From contig NZ_VCRA01000011.1 of assembly GCF_005938385.1 (NCBI RefSeq), forward strand, positions 186,001 through 250,000: a DNA stretch of 64,000 nucleotides, in the 5' to 3' direction. Of this stretch, positions 24,612-34,600 are shown one piece after another. This DNA is from Paenibacillus mesophilus. GTDB taxonomy: Bacteria > Bacillota > Bacilli > Paenibacillales > NBRC-103111. A program made the position numbers and the translations under genes. The notes under the pieces were generated by a model. That model was given only the letters and a program-made list of their open reading frames with translations, did no database searches and was not told where the DNA came from. Positions within the stretch are counted from its first letter, which is position 1, and each line of letters opens with the position of its first letter.

Positions 24612-27584
24612 TTATAGCTCTCTTTCTGTCCGAGTCAATCTATCGGGAGGCATTCTTTCGCCCTTCCCAGACTTGAAGTTGGCTGGAGAGAAGCCCCAAT
24701 ATTTGCTGAATGCCCTTGAGAAAGTTCCCGAATCCTTGTAACCGTTCTGTTCTGCCGCCTCATATACTTTATAGCCGGCTTCCAGCAGGGTTTTGGCCCG
24801 CTGCATCCGTATGGACATGATATAGTCGGAATAAGTGCGTCCGGTTTCCTTCTTGAACAGACGACTCAGGTGGAACGGATGAACCGAGAAACGTTCTGCC
24901 ATCGCATTTAAAGACAAATCCTGGTCCGGCTCACGTTCCGCGTAGGCGAGTACTTCGCCGATCACGCGATGCTTCGTGCTCGGACGCCGCGCTTCTGCAT
25001 ACCGGACAAGATGGGTCGCGAGCTTCCGCAGCAGCTCATACCCTTGAGCTGATGTTTGAAGCTGGGTTAACGCAAGTGAAAGATCTGCTCTTTCACTGTA
25101 TAAATCCGCTGTCGTCCATCCGTTTTGTGCCGCGTGCTGAACGAGCAGGTGGTACCCCTCCATCACGAGCAAAGGCCATGCGAAATCCGGCTTGCCATGC
25201 TTCATTTTCGAGTTCCACCATGCGGTTATCGCCGTTTCCGCAGCATCCGGTTCGCCTGTAGTCAACGCGGCGATGAACGTTCTGTCGGCCGAGTTTTCCA
25301 CGTCGTGTTCTCCGCCTGCAGTCGCATCCGTTTCCGTAACGGGTTTTGCAGCGATCTTGCTCATGGGGATACGAATGACCTCGATGCATGTTTCGATTTC
25401 TTCCCCTTCGGCTTCCTCTACATACAACCTCACTGTTCCAGTGGTGCGATCGTACCGGTAACTGCGGACCGGGTCTGCCTTGACCCGCCTCGTCTGATCC
25501 TGTCGACGTTGTCCGTTGACCTTTACGGCAGCAGGTTTGCGGTCTGTATGAACGATCAGCTCGTAGCTTCGTTTTTGCGGCATTCCGGTATAGGCTCCTT
25601 CTCGCCGCGAAATGCGCACCGATATCGAGTCGGGGCTTTCTTCGCCTGTTATTCGCGTTCGAGCCAAGCGTCCTTCCACATATTCAAAGGTAGCGCCGTC
25701 ATCCTCGTATAAAACGAACTCCCCATCAGCGTTGGGGTAAATATGTATGATCAGCTCCTTCGTTTCTAACTGACCGATAAAGTCCATCGGCGGCCATAAC
25801 GGTATAATCGCCCCTGCGCGCACAAACAGCGGCCCGCCTACTTGAGGCGGTACGCGACAGTCTAACGACCGCGGTCCGCTGTAACGCTCCCCTGTCCAGT
25901 AATCGAACCAATTGCCTTCCGGCAAATAAACGTGGTCGGTATAAACGCCGACGAGTAAAAAATCTCCCAGCATAAATTGCTGACATAAATCCCGACAATT
26001 TCGGTCATCCGGGTACATGAGCGGCATTGCCCGCGTAATTGGCATACCGGTGCGGGCCGCGACATGCGCCGCCGAGTATATATAGGGAACCAGACTGTAG
26101 CGCAAACGGGCGTATCGTCTGAAAAGATCTTGCAACGACGGCTCCAAAAAATCCGGATGATGAAAATGCTCCAGGCTGTTAATCCTCGCCCATGACAACA
26201 AAAAATCGGCGTGAATGCCTTCCCGTGTGATCAAGTGCATATTTGTCGTCGTGTTCGCATGTCCGGAAAGACCATAATTTAAAATTGCCGTAATAGCATG
26301 ACTTCCGTTATAAAACGTACCGGCCGTGCTTACGACAAATTGCTGCATTCCCAGATAACCTTTCTCCAGGTGAATGACCGGCCGCGTATTTGTCTGTTCG
26401 CGAAACCCGATGTGCATCTGCTTTCCAAGCAAAACAGGATACAAGTTATGTAACTCGTCGGAGGTCATTCCGTTGCCCCATATTCGCTCGGGATGTTTGG
26501 AGGCCAGGTTTGGGGCAATCAGTACGAAAGCGGATACCCCGTCGTTTACAAACTTTCGAAGGTGATCGTACCAGGCCTCATTCTGACCACCTTCCTCATC
26601 CGTCTTTTCGCTAGCGGCCAAGTGTTCCTCATGCACGGTCAGATCGTAATCGCAGCTTAAAGTAAGACTTAGCTTGAAACCTAGCTTGTGTAAAATGCCG
26701 ATAAACGAAACCTTTCGCAAAAGATCGTTCGTACCGATCGGGAACCGTTCCGGATTCCAGCTTTTGTTGGTCGAATAATCGTTTGCTGTTCCCATCCAGT
26801 CCGTACTGATGCCGATCAGATCGCATGGCGTTTCCGACTTGCGAAATTTTATGGCGTCGTCAAGCACGGCACGGGCGTCCGACTTTTCACGGGAACAGAA
26901 GTTAAAGCCATACATCCAGATTGGCATCAGCTGCGGCTTTCCCGCAATATCCGTGTACGCATGGAGCAGCTCGGCAAAGCTTTCCCCTGCGAAAAGAAAC
27001 ATGTCCAATTCTCCTGTTTGTCCTTCGATGCTCAGCCGGTTGTAAATCTCGCTTCCGATATCGAATGTATGGGGGCTTATCGTATTCATCATGATGGCCC
27101 AGCCCCCGGTGCTCATCAGGAAGGGAATCGGGGCGCTTGCCCAATTACTGCTTTCAACCTGCATCGACACCTTTAAGCCGCGCCGCTCAAGCTGTTCGGG
27201 GGCGATGTTCCCTAGCCCGTACAAAGCCTCGTCCTGATGCAGCAAGAAATGCGCCCCAAAGCCGGTTGCCGCAGCGGAGCAAGGCTGACAGCTCGTTTGC
27301 AACCGCACATGCCCGTCGCCATCAAGCATCCGAAATTGTCCGTCTTTCCCGTCGATATGCAAGATCGCCTGTTCGGCATGAATCATTATATCGTCATCAC
27401 AGGGTACAGAGTGAATAGGAAGCGCATGAAGGGGAATGTTTACAATTTTATAACGAAATAGGTGAGATTCCTGAAAACTCCCAGTATCGTTCATTCGGAT
27501 CCGAAACGTGCCGGGTGCGATCGCTTGAACCCTCATCCATCTACCATTGCTCAGCGCAATTTGAACATTCGCAGCTCCCTCCAT
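24612..27584 (-). CDS. GH31 glycosidase-like domain fused to AraC DNA-binding domain; catalytic acids missing
   Basis: This 990-residue protein carries a full GH31 fold: an N-terminal beta-sandwich with LLHQDEALYGLGNIAP, a TIM barrel from about residue 215, and C-terminal beta domains with LYEDDGATFEY. An AraC HTH pair follows at about 878-973 (LSLNAMAERFSVHPFHLSRL.., GYKDSGTFSRAFSKYWGFSP). In active GH31 enzymes the nucleophile lies in GVDGFxxD; here it reads GVSAFVLI, with Ile356. The acid/base lies in WSGD/WGGD; here the aligned QQFVVSTAGTF puts Thr423 at that place. The pocket is thus probably a sugar sensor rather than an enzyme. There is no signal peptide. The ATG at 27584 is six bases after AGGAGG. 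A paralogue is at 35808. Confidence 0.88.
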   Translation of the reverse strand: MEGAANVQIALSNGRWMRVQAIAPGTFRIRMNDTGSFQESHLFRYKIVNIPLHALPIHSVPCDDDIMIHAEQAILHIDGKDGQFRMLDGDGHVRLQTSCQPCSAAATGFGAHFLLHQDEALYGLGNIAPEQLERRGLKVSMQVESSNWASAPIPFLMSTGGWAIMMNTISPHTFDIGSEIYNRLSIEGQTGELDMFLFAGESFAELLHAYTDIAGKPQLMPIWMYGFNFCSREKSDARAVLDDAIKFRKSETPCDLIGISTDWMGTANDYSTNKSWNPERFPIGTNDLLRKVSFIGILHKLGFKLSLTLSCDYDLTVHEEHLAASEKTDEEGGQNEAWYDHLRKFVNDGVSAFVLIAPNLASKHPERIWGNGMTSDELHNLYPVLLGKQMHIGFREQTNTRPVIHLEKGYLGMQQFVVSTAGTFYNGSHAITAILNYGLSGHANTTTNMHLITREGIHADFLLSWARINSLEHFHHPDFLEPSLQDLFRRYARLRYSLVPYIYSAAHVAARTGMPITRAMPLMYPDDRNCRDLCQQFMLGDFLLVGVYTDHVYLPEGNWFDYWTGERYSGPRSLDCRVPPQVGGPLFVRAGAIIPLWPPMDFIGQLETKELIIHIYPNADGEFVLYEDDGATFEYVEGRLARTRITGEESPDSISVRISRREGAYTGMPQKRSYELIVHTDRKPAAVKVNGQRRQDQTRRVKADPVRSYRYDRTTGTVRLYVEEAEGEEIETCIEVIRIPMSKIAAKPVTETDATAGGEHDVENSADRTFIAALTTGEPDAAETAITAWWNSKMKHGKPDFAWPLLVMEGYHLLVQHAAQNGWTTADLYSERADLSLALTQLQTSAQGYELLRKLATHLVRYAEARRPSTKHRVIGEVLAYAEREPDQDLSLNAMAERFSVHPFHLSRLFKKETGRTYSDYIMSIRMQRAKTLLEAGYKVYEAAEQNGYKDSGTFSRAFSKYWGFSPANFKSGKGERMPPDRLTRTEREL

Positions 27585-27677
27585 ACGCATCCTCCTCATG
27601 TAGTATCTTTTGAAAGCTCTTTTAGGTTCGTTTCCAGCTCCCTCGGGTGATGGAAAACTTAGCAAGCTTCGAGAAAC

Positions 27678-27725
27678 TGTTATGAAATCTCATGAAACAC
27701 ATAGGGCATCAAAGATGTTATGAAA
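27678..27725. promoter_or_regulatory. Repeated TGTTATGAAA boxes upstream of the GH31-AraC gene
   Basis: TGTTATGAAA occurs at 27678-27687 and 27716-27725, start to start 38 bases. The inverted remnant has the same pair at 24403-24412 and 24364-24373. A related GTTATGAA lies upstream of the paralogue at 38758-38765. AraC proteins bind such direct repeats, so autoregulation and control of the divergent gene at 27885 are plausible. Confidence 0.5.
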
Positions 27726-27884
27726 GTCCATCCTTGCATTATGTAATGTCATGTACATGATATTTTTGAGTTTGCTATACTCGGATTGCAGCAACGGGGT
27801 ACCGATTACAAACAATTATAGCAGGTTGGAAAAAAAGTGTATGTAGCGAAGACGGAACTACAATAACTCGTCAAGGAGGGGATC

Positions 27885-29168
27885 ATGCTGTCAAACGAAA
27901 CAAGGAGCAGAAGAGAAGCATGTGGAGAAGATGCAATAAGATTGGGTGTTATCGGATTGGGCAGCAGAGGCAGGGCGCTGCTCGGAAGGCTACTGAAGAT
28001 GGAGGATATTATAGTTCCTGCCGTCTGTGATCTTTATGAAGACAGGCTACATCTCGGTATGGAAGCTGTAATCGCTGCAGGACGTGAGAAAGCGGAGGGT
28101 TACAAGGATTATCAAGAACTGTTGGCACGTGACGATCTGGATGGGGTGATCATCTCCAGTTCTATCGTAAGCCATGCACAACTGGCCATTGCTGCCATGA
28201 AAGCGGGCAAACATGCAGGAATCGAGGTAGGCGGGGCTGCCTCGCTGGAAGAATGTTGGGATCTGGTGCGAACTTCGGAAGGCAGCGGGAAGTCTTGTAT
28301 GATTTTGTCAAATTGCAATTATGCAAGGAACGAAATGGCATTATTGAATATGGTAAAAAAAGAATTGTTCGGTGAATTGATCCACTGCCAGTGCGGTTAT
28401 GAACACGACCTGAGAAGACAGGTTGTGATGGGAGAAGAAAATAAACATAACCGGTTTGCCCTGTATTCGCATCGAAAAGGGGATAATTATCCCATTCACG
28501 GGTTGGGTCCGGTGGCAAAATATTTAAATATCAATAGAGGAAATCGATTTCTAACCCTTTCCTCCCTTTCCTCCAAGTCAAGAGGGCTTCGTGACTGGGC
28601 GACCCGGAATCTCGGGAAAGATCATCAGCTGGCGCATCGCGAGTTCGCTCAAGGGGATATTGTGACGACAACAATCCAATGCGCGCATGGCGAGACCATT
28701 TTGCTTACGCTAGATACGACCCTTCCCCGACCTTATTCGCGGGCCGGAAGAGTTCAGGGTACGAGAGGGTTATGGATGGAAGACAATCAATCTGTTCATA
28801 TCGAAGGCAGAAGCGCTACGGAAACCTGGGAATCTTTTCAAAAGTATCGTGAGGAATATGACCATCCTCTCTGGAAGGAATATGTTCAACTTGGCATCCG
28901 CGGCGGACACGATGGAACCGATTATCTTTGCATGAGAGCCTTTATCGAAAGCATCGCCAGGAATATTGCACCTCCGATTGACGTGTATGATACCGCTTCC
29001 TGGATGGCGGTGACCGTTCTAACGGAACAATCGATAGCGCTAGGCGGTCATCCTGTCTGCTTTCCCGATTTTACCAACGGCCGCTGGATCGACCGCAATC
29101 CTGGCCCGAAAAGTAAATATGGTTTGAATGAGATTGACGAGTCGCTATTTGAAAATTTCACCAAGTGA
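27885..29168 (+). CDS. Gfo/Idh/MocA family oxidoreductase, GH109-like
   Basis: This 427-residue protein has an NAD-binding Rossmann domain (GVIGLGSRGRALLGRLL near residue 22; AGKHAGIEVGGAASLEECW) and a C-terminal alpha/beta domain. The segment YPIHGLGPVAKYLNINRGNR resembles GH109 enzymes, which cleave glycosides by an NAD-dependent oxidation-elimination mechanism. Whether it is a dehydrogenase or a GH109-type glycosidase cannot be decided by reading. No twin-arginine leader, common in GH109, is present. The ATG at 27885 follows AAGGAGGGG. It heads an operon with the genes at 29195 and 30247 and diverges from the GH31-AraC regulator. Confidence 0.87.
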   Translation: MLSNETRSRREACGEDAIRLGVIGLGSRGRALLGRLLKMEDIIVPAVCDLYEDRLHLGMEAVIAAGREKAEGYKDYQELLARDDLDGVIISSSIVSHAQLAIAAMKAGKHAGIEVGGAASLEECWDLVRTSEGSGKSCMILSNCNYARNEMALLNMVKKELFGELIHCQCGYEHDLRRQVVMGEENKHNRFALYSHRKGDNYPIHGLGPVAKYLNINRGNRFLTLSSLSSKSRGLRDWATRNLGKDHQLAHREFAQGDIVTTTIQCAHGETILLTLDTTLPRPYSRAGRVQGTRGLWMEDNQSVHIEGRSATETWESFQKYREEYDHPLWKEYVQLGIRGGHDGTDYLCMRAFIESIARNIAPPIDVYDTASWMAVTVLTEQSIALGGHPVCFPDFTNGRWIDRNPGPKSKYGLNEIDESLFENFTK

Positions 29169-29194
29169 ATTCGGTTATAGGGAGGAAAAACACC

Positions 29195-30190
29195 ATGACA
29201 AAAATTCGAACAGCAGTCGTTGGGCTGAATATGGGACTCGGCCACGCTCGCGCTTATGCACTTTCGGACAAGGCCGATCTGCGCTGGGTTGTCGATTTGG
29301 ATGAGAAGAAAGCAGCGAAAGTTGCTGAACAGCTTGATTGCGGTTATACAACGGATTGGGAGAAAGCCCTTGACGATGTAGAGGCGATCAGTATTGCCAC
29401 ACCACATCATCTCCACCTGCCAATGGGGTTAAAGGCGATCGCTGCTGGCAAGCATGTTTTGATGGAAAAGCCTCTGGCCAATTCGGAAGAACAAGCCTGG
29501 GAATTAATACATGCGGCAGAAGCTCGTCACGTCGTCCTCATGGTTGCTTATATTGTCCGTTACTTTCCAGCTGCACAGCGTTTGATAGAAGCAATCGCCA
29601 ATGAGGAATATGGCAAACCGCTGAATGCAAACTGTTTTCTTGAAGGCTACTTGCCTCCGGCTCCCGATTCATGGTTCGCCAATAAAGAAAAGCTGGGCGG
29701 AGGAGTGCTTTTCAGTCACGGCTGTCATTATATCGACCTGCTGCAAGCTGTTCTGGGCAACCCGGTTGAAGTAGCGGGATTGGGTACGCGTCTTGGTACC
29801 GAATGGATGGAAGGTGAAGGAACCCATCATGGAATCATTAAATTTGAGAGCGGCGTATTGGCGCATATAACGAGCAGTTGGGGAATAAAGCACAAGAATC
29901 CGCCTGCTTTGCTGCAAATTCATACAACAGAAGGATGTTACGAGTTGAGCTTCAGATCAGGGCTGCATAAATTGGTGGTCAGAAAAGGCACGGAAGTCAT
30001 CACATTGTATGAGGACCAACTTGATCCCAATCGTATTTGTCTGGCTGAAGTGGAGCATTTCCTGGATTGCATTCGGAGTGGACACAAACCGCTGACAGAT
30101 GGCTACGAAGCAATGAAATCCCATCAAATCATATGGTCCATGTACAGGCACCAAGGGACGCCGATAAATTTGAAGATCACTTCACAGTAA
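29195..30190 (+). CDS. Gfo/Idh/MocA family oxidoreductase
   Basis: This 331-residue protein, typical of the family, begins MTKIRTAVVGLNMGLGHARA. It has ATPHHLHLPMGLKAIAAGKH and the dinucleotide/catalytic motif VLMEKPLANS, and the C-terminal domain carries GGGVLFSHGCHYIDLLQ with the usual catalytic His/Asp. It probably oxidises or epimerises a sugar, sugar alcohol or glycosyl intermediate. The start at 29195 rather than 29165 is supported by GGGAGG. The gap after the preceding gene is only 26 bases, so the two oxidoreductases likely act in sequence. Confidence 0.9.
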   Translation: MTKIRTAVVGLNMGLGHARAYALSDKADLRWVVDLDEKKAAKVAEQLDCGYTTDWEKALDDVEAISIATPHHLHLPMGLKAIAAGKHVLMEKPLANSEEQAWELIHAAEARHVVLMVAYIVRYFPAAQRLIEAIANEEYGKPLNANCFLEGYLPPAPDSWFANKEKLGGGVLFSHGCHYIDLLQAVLGNPVEVAGLGTRLGTEWMEGEGTHHGIIKFESGVLAHITSSWGIKHKNPPALLQIHTTEGCYELSFRSGLHKLVVRKGTEVITLYEDQLDPNRICLAEVEHFLDCIRSGHKPLTDGYEAMKSHQIIWSMYRHQGTPINLKITSQ

Positions 30191-30246
30191 CATACATGGT
30201 CTAGTAAAAGACTGCAACAACTATTACAGAAAGGACTGTTGCTAAG

Positions 30247-31551
30247 TTGAAGAAAAGTATCGCCGTGTCTACTGCTTCGATAATGATTGCACTTACTGTA
30301 AGCGCTTGCGGAGGTGATTTCGACGGAAACAAGGAAGGAAGCAAAACCCCTGATCCGACTACGCCCCCGAGTCCCGTTACTCTCGTCTTTTTGGTGGATG
30401 GTGCGGCGATCACGGATGAGGAAATCGAAAAATTGGTGAAAGAGCCGATTAAAGCGAAGTATCCGCATATTACAGTTGAATATAGGGGAAACACGAGAGG
30501 AAATACAGGACTGGGAGAAATGATCGGAGCCGGAGACTTCCCCGACTTCGTACTGACGACGTATCCGAGAATTACGATCCATCGCGATTTGGGAACGACT
30601 TACGACCTTACGGAGCTCGTCAAAAAATATAAGGTGGATTTGACCAAATTTGATCCGCAGGCTTTGGAAACGGCCAGAATGTACGGCAGCAAAGATAAAG
30701 TATATGCACTCCCATTCTCTCTCAATTTCCTTGCCACGTTTTACAACAAAGACCTTTTCGATATGTTTGGAGTCGAATATCCGAAGGAGGGCCTGACCTG
30801 GGACGATACGCTTTCTCTAGCCAAAAGGATGACGAGGATGTCGGACAACGTTCAATACAGAGGGCTGTTTACTAACGGTCTGCTGGATCTCAGCACTCAG
30901 CTTTCCCTGGCCTACGTCAATCCGACAACCGGTAAAGCGAACGTACAAACGGAAGGCTGGAAAAAAGTATTCCAATTAGTGAAAGACATTAATGATATTC
31001 CGGGCAATATGGGCGGCACTGGTGATCACTTCTTAAAAGAACAGTCGGTCGCAATGGTTACGGGCTACGATGCACGAATTGCCGCTCTGGAAGCTTTACA
31101 CGGCACGCCTGGACAATTCAATTGGGATCTGACCCAGTTTCCGAGCTACAAGGAGCGTCCGAACACGAGTTTGGCTTCTTCGGGTCATTTCCTCATCGTT
31201 TCGGCGTTAAGCAAGCATAAGGAAGAGGCGTTCCAGGCGATTCAAGTGCTTACGGGTGTAGAAAATCAAAAATTGATGACGAGTCGCGGACGATTCACTG
31301 CATTAAATGATCCAGAAATAAAAGAGATGTATGGAAGCGGCATGAAGTCGCTACAAGGGAAAAATGTGAAAAGCGTTTTCAAAAGCAACTTTGCGTCGCC
31401 GTTCACGGCCTCGTCGGTTGATGCACTCGTCCAGCCTTCTTTAAATGCGGCGATCAAAAAGGTTAACGAGGACATCATGGACATCAATAGTGCTCTTCGC
31501 GAAGCCGAAGATATAGCGAATAAAGAAATCGATGCGAAGAAAGGCAAGTAG
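30247..31551 (+). CDS. ABC transporter extracellular solute-binding lipoprotein (sugar type)
   Basis: This 434-residue lipoprotein starts at TTG 30247 (MKKSIAVSTASIMIALTVSAC), with lipobox VSAC around residue 21. AAAGGA lies about eleven bases upstream. Shared family features are ALPFSLNFLATFYNKDLFD, YPKEGLTWDDTLSLAKRMTR and a terminal DINSALREAEDIANKEIDAK. It is paralogous to the lipoproteins at 7944 and 55279. No permease gene is adjacent; the pair at 45978/46956 is the nearest candidate partner. It is probably cotranscribed with the two upstream oxidoreductases. Confidence 0.92.
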   Translation: MKKSIAVSTASIMIALTVSACGGDFDGNKEGSKTPDPTTPPSPVTLVFLVDGAAITDEEIEKLVKEPIKAKYPHITVEYRGNTRGNTGLGEMIGAGDFPDFVLTTYPRITIHRDLGTTYDLTELVKKYKVDLTKFDPQALETARMYGSKDKVYALPFSLNFLATFYNKDLFDMFGVEYPKEGLTWDDTLSLAKRMTRMSDNVQYRGLFTNGLLDLSTQLSLAYVNPTTGKANVQTEGWKKVFQLVKDINDIPGNMGGTGDHFLKEQSVAMVTGYDARIAALEALHGTPGQFNWDLTQFPSYKERPNTSLASSGHFLIVSALSKHKEEAFQAIQVLTGVENQKLMTSRGRFTALNDPEIKEMYGSGMKSLQGKNVKSVFKSNFASPFTASSVDALVQPSLNAAIKKVNEDIMDINSALREAEDIANKEIDAKKGK

Positions 31552-31597
31552 GACCGCCAACCAAGCTTTCCAGCATTAGTTGTCTCGGCGATCCGAA

Positions 31598-31613
31598 TGC
31601 AAACCGTTTTGCA
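31598..31613. promoter_or_regulatory. Palindrome before the SLH-protein gene
   Basis: TGCAAACCGTTTTGCA is a near-perfect 16-base palindrome of LacI-operator style, 36 bases before the start at 31650. Binding by any regulator is inference. Confidence 0.3.
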
Positions 31614-31649
31614 AAACTTCGGTGATGTAACTTCAAGGAGGAGAAAAAA

Positions 31650-34600
31650 ATGAAAAAAAGCTTGCCCGTACTCGTCTCAACCGCCATGCTAACCTCCATG
31701 TGGGCATCGATTGCATTCGCGGCCGAGCCGCTTACGACTGCAAAAAAGCTGGAAACTTTGATCGAAGCTGGCATCTTCGATAAAGACGGAACCGGCAATG
31801 GGGCCGAGCTTGATGCGAACGTGTCCCGGGAGCAATTAGCTAAAATCCTCGTTAAATTGAAAGGGCTGAAGGAACAGTCCGGCACGAGCTTTACTGACGT
31901 TGCTTCTGACCGCTGGTCCGCTGGATTCATCCAAGCGGTAACCCAAACAAGCCCGCTGTTGATGGATGGCGTTGCCGACAGCGTATTCGCTCCTTCAGGC
32001 GATGTTACCCTCGAGCAGCTGGCTGCCGTAATCGTTCGCGGACTCGGTCTGCAGCCTAACCACAGCGGAACCGTCGGAGGTAACGTTTCGGACTGGGCTA
32101 AAGGATATGTGGCAACGGCTATCGCTAACGGCCTCCTCGGCGAAAAAGCCGACTTCGCGAAGCCTGCCACCCGCGCCGAGCTGGCAGAAGCTTCTTATGC
32201 GGCCAAGGGTGTTCTCGACGGGCAAAACAAACCGGCTGCCGTTTCGGTTCAAGTAGCAATAGTATCCGGCATCAAGAAAGTAACGGTAACGCTCGATCGC
32301 GATGTTGATACTACAAAAGCTTCGTTTACCTTGACAAAAGGCGCACTTAACATTGCCCTTGATTCTGCGGCGACGATATGGTCTGACGACAAAAAAACGG
32401 CGACGCTGACCGTAAAAGACGCCAAAATCAACGAAGGGGATTACATCGTAACGCTTGGCGGACTGAATGCCGGCTTGATCGGTAAGGCCTCCGCATCGTT
32501 CAGAGCGGAGAACGAAAGTGTCAAGAAGTTGGAGTTCTCGGCTGCGAGCGACACGGTTGCGAAGACAAGAGGGGCGAATATTCCCTTCAAAGCGCTCAAC
32601 CAATATGGCGAGGACACATCTTTCAATCCGACCGATTTTACGGTTACAACGCCGAACTTTGCCAGCACGGTGAAGAAGGATGCAAACGGCAATTTCTCGA
32701 TCTCGATCAATACTTCAACGACACTGGACGGCAGCCCGGTTTTCCCAAACAGTACGGTCATTCCGATTTTTCTTTATGAAAACGCTTCCCGAGTCGCGAT
32801 CGAACGAAACTACACGCTTGGCTTCGAGCCGATCATCCAGAAGATGGAGCTGGGCGCTGTGAAATATCCAACCGACAAAAGGACACTTTCGGTCGTCGGA
32901 GAAGCGGCGACGATTCCGGTAACGCTGTACGATCAATATGGCAATGCGGCAGGATACGACAGCAGATATCCGGATAACTGGCTGGTAAACGTACTCATTG
33001 CTCCGTACTCGGATACATGTAGGTGGGAATATGGAGATTTCAATAACGACAATGTTGGAGAGCTGAAAATTTCTCTCATAGGCCGTGCCGTAAAAACAGA
33101 AGACGTAGCGGTTAGGGCGCAGATCGAGGGAGCAATCGCAGCGACTAATCTGAGTATCAGCTCCGGGAAGCAGGTCGCAAAAATCCAGTTCGGCGCGCCG
33201 TCCGATTCCTTGTACGAAGCCGAGGAGAAAGACATTTTTGTGCCACTCACAGGCTTTGACGAGTCGGGCAATGAATTGACGCCTGACGAATTGGTCCAGG
33301 ACGAGAACTACCGTAAAATCAATATTTCGGCAAGCTCTGTCAAAGGCCCCGGTAAAAATGGGCAAGTCACCCTTGTGAAGTACGGACCGTATAAAGGTCA
33401 ACTGCATATTGCAGGGGCTGCCGAAGGGGCACGGGCGGGAATGAGCGCCATACTGAACGCGAACTTGATTTCGAAGACGGGCAACAACAGCTTCACTACG
33501 CTGCAACTGCCGATTCAGCAGGTGCGTATTCCAAGCAAAATCAGCGTTGTGACGCTGAACGCTCCAAAAACGGTCGGCGGTACCGCCGCATTCCAAATGG
33601 TCGTTCTCGACCAGTACGGCAAGCAGCTCGATAAACTTCCTGCGGTTCGGGAACAGGGCAGATCGGTTACGTATGATGTGTACGTGGAATACAAAGGGGC
33701 GGACGGCACCAGTGGCCAAGGGGACAACGATTTGAAAGCAACGAGGTACGACGGAGTCGTGTATACCACGAAGTCCTTACCGACTATTTATGAGGGGGAG
33801 GATGTCAGGAACTTCAACAAGGCTATCGTTTTTGGCGTTGCCGCAAATGGAGCAGGCAGCGGAGAAAAACTGGACTATATCGCCACAATCCGCAAGAGAG
33901 TGGAAGGCGGTAATCCGACTGTGATCGCGTCATCCGCGAGATCGATCGTTTACATCAATGGCTCGGAAGGCGATTTTACCTATACCGTTTCCAAACCGAC
34001 TGCCATGTATGCCACGAGAGATAGTCAAGTGCTGACTACAGCCCAAGCGACGATTGATGGAGGAATGATGGACAAGCCGATAACAGTTTCGGCGAAGGAC
34101 AGCTCCGGCGATTCTGTCGCATTAGTGAACAGCGGTATCGTCTCTGTAACTAGCAGCGTATACTCCGTTGCCCAAGGCAAATCGTCAAGCCCCGCCGGCG
34201 GAACGGGTTACGTTATCGGCTACACGCCGGGCAAGGCCACAATGGCCGTCGCCTATCGGACGCTCGGAGGTGGAACCAAGGTTGCCCAGGTAGATGTGGA
34301 AGTGAAAGCCGAACAGCCGGTCATCGGCAAAGCGACTGCGTCAGCCTTCAAATCCATGCGGTTTGCCGACATAACCCCTGGCTACAAAGCATGGCAGCTT
34401 ATGGGCTTGTCGCTTGTCGACCAGTATGGCGTTATATACAGCGGCGCCAATATTCACGATTACTATAACATTACGGGCGTAATTTACACGGTTGAGACTG
34501 CCGATCCCGCCGACGCCGGTCTCATTAACGTTTCCAATGCTGACAGCAGGAGAGGAGATCTTACCATTTCCGATCAGCTTGCACCCGGAGTCCATTATTT

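Noticed and set aside
24274..24741. 155-codon plus-strand frame running into the end of the GH31-AraC gene
   Set aside because: It is composed of the inverted promoter remnant, a terminator hairpin and antisense of the AraC domain.
30298..30311. cre-like TGTAAGCGCTTGCG
   Set aside because: It lies inside the lipoprotein signal-peptide codons, mismatches two consensus positions and is explained by coding for VSACGG.
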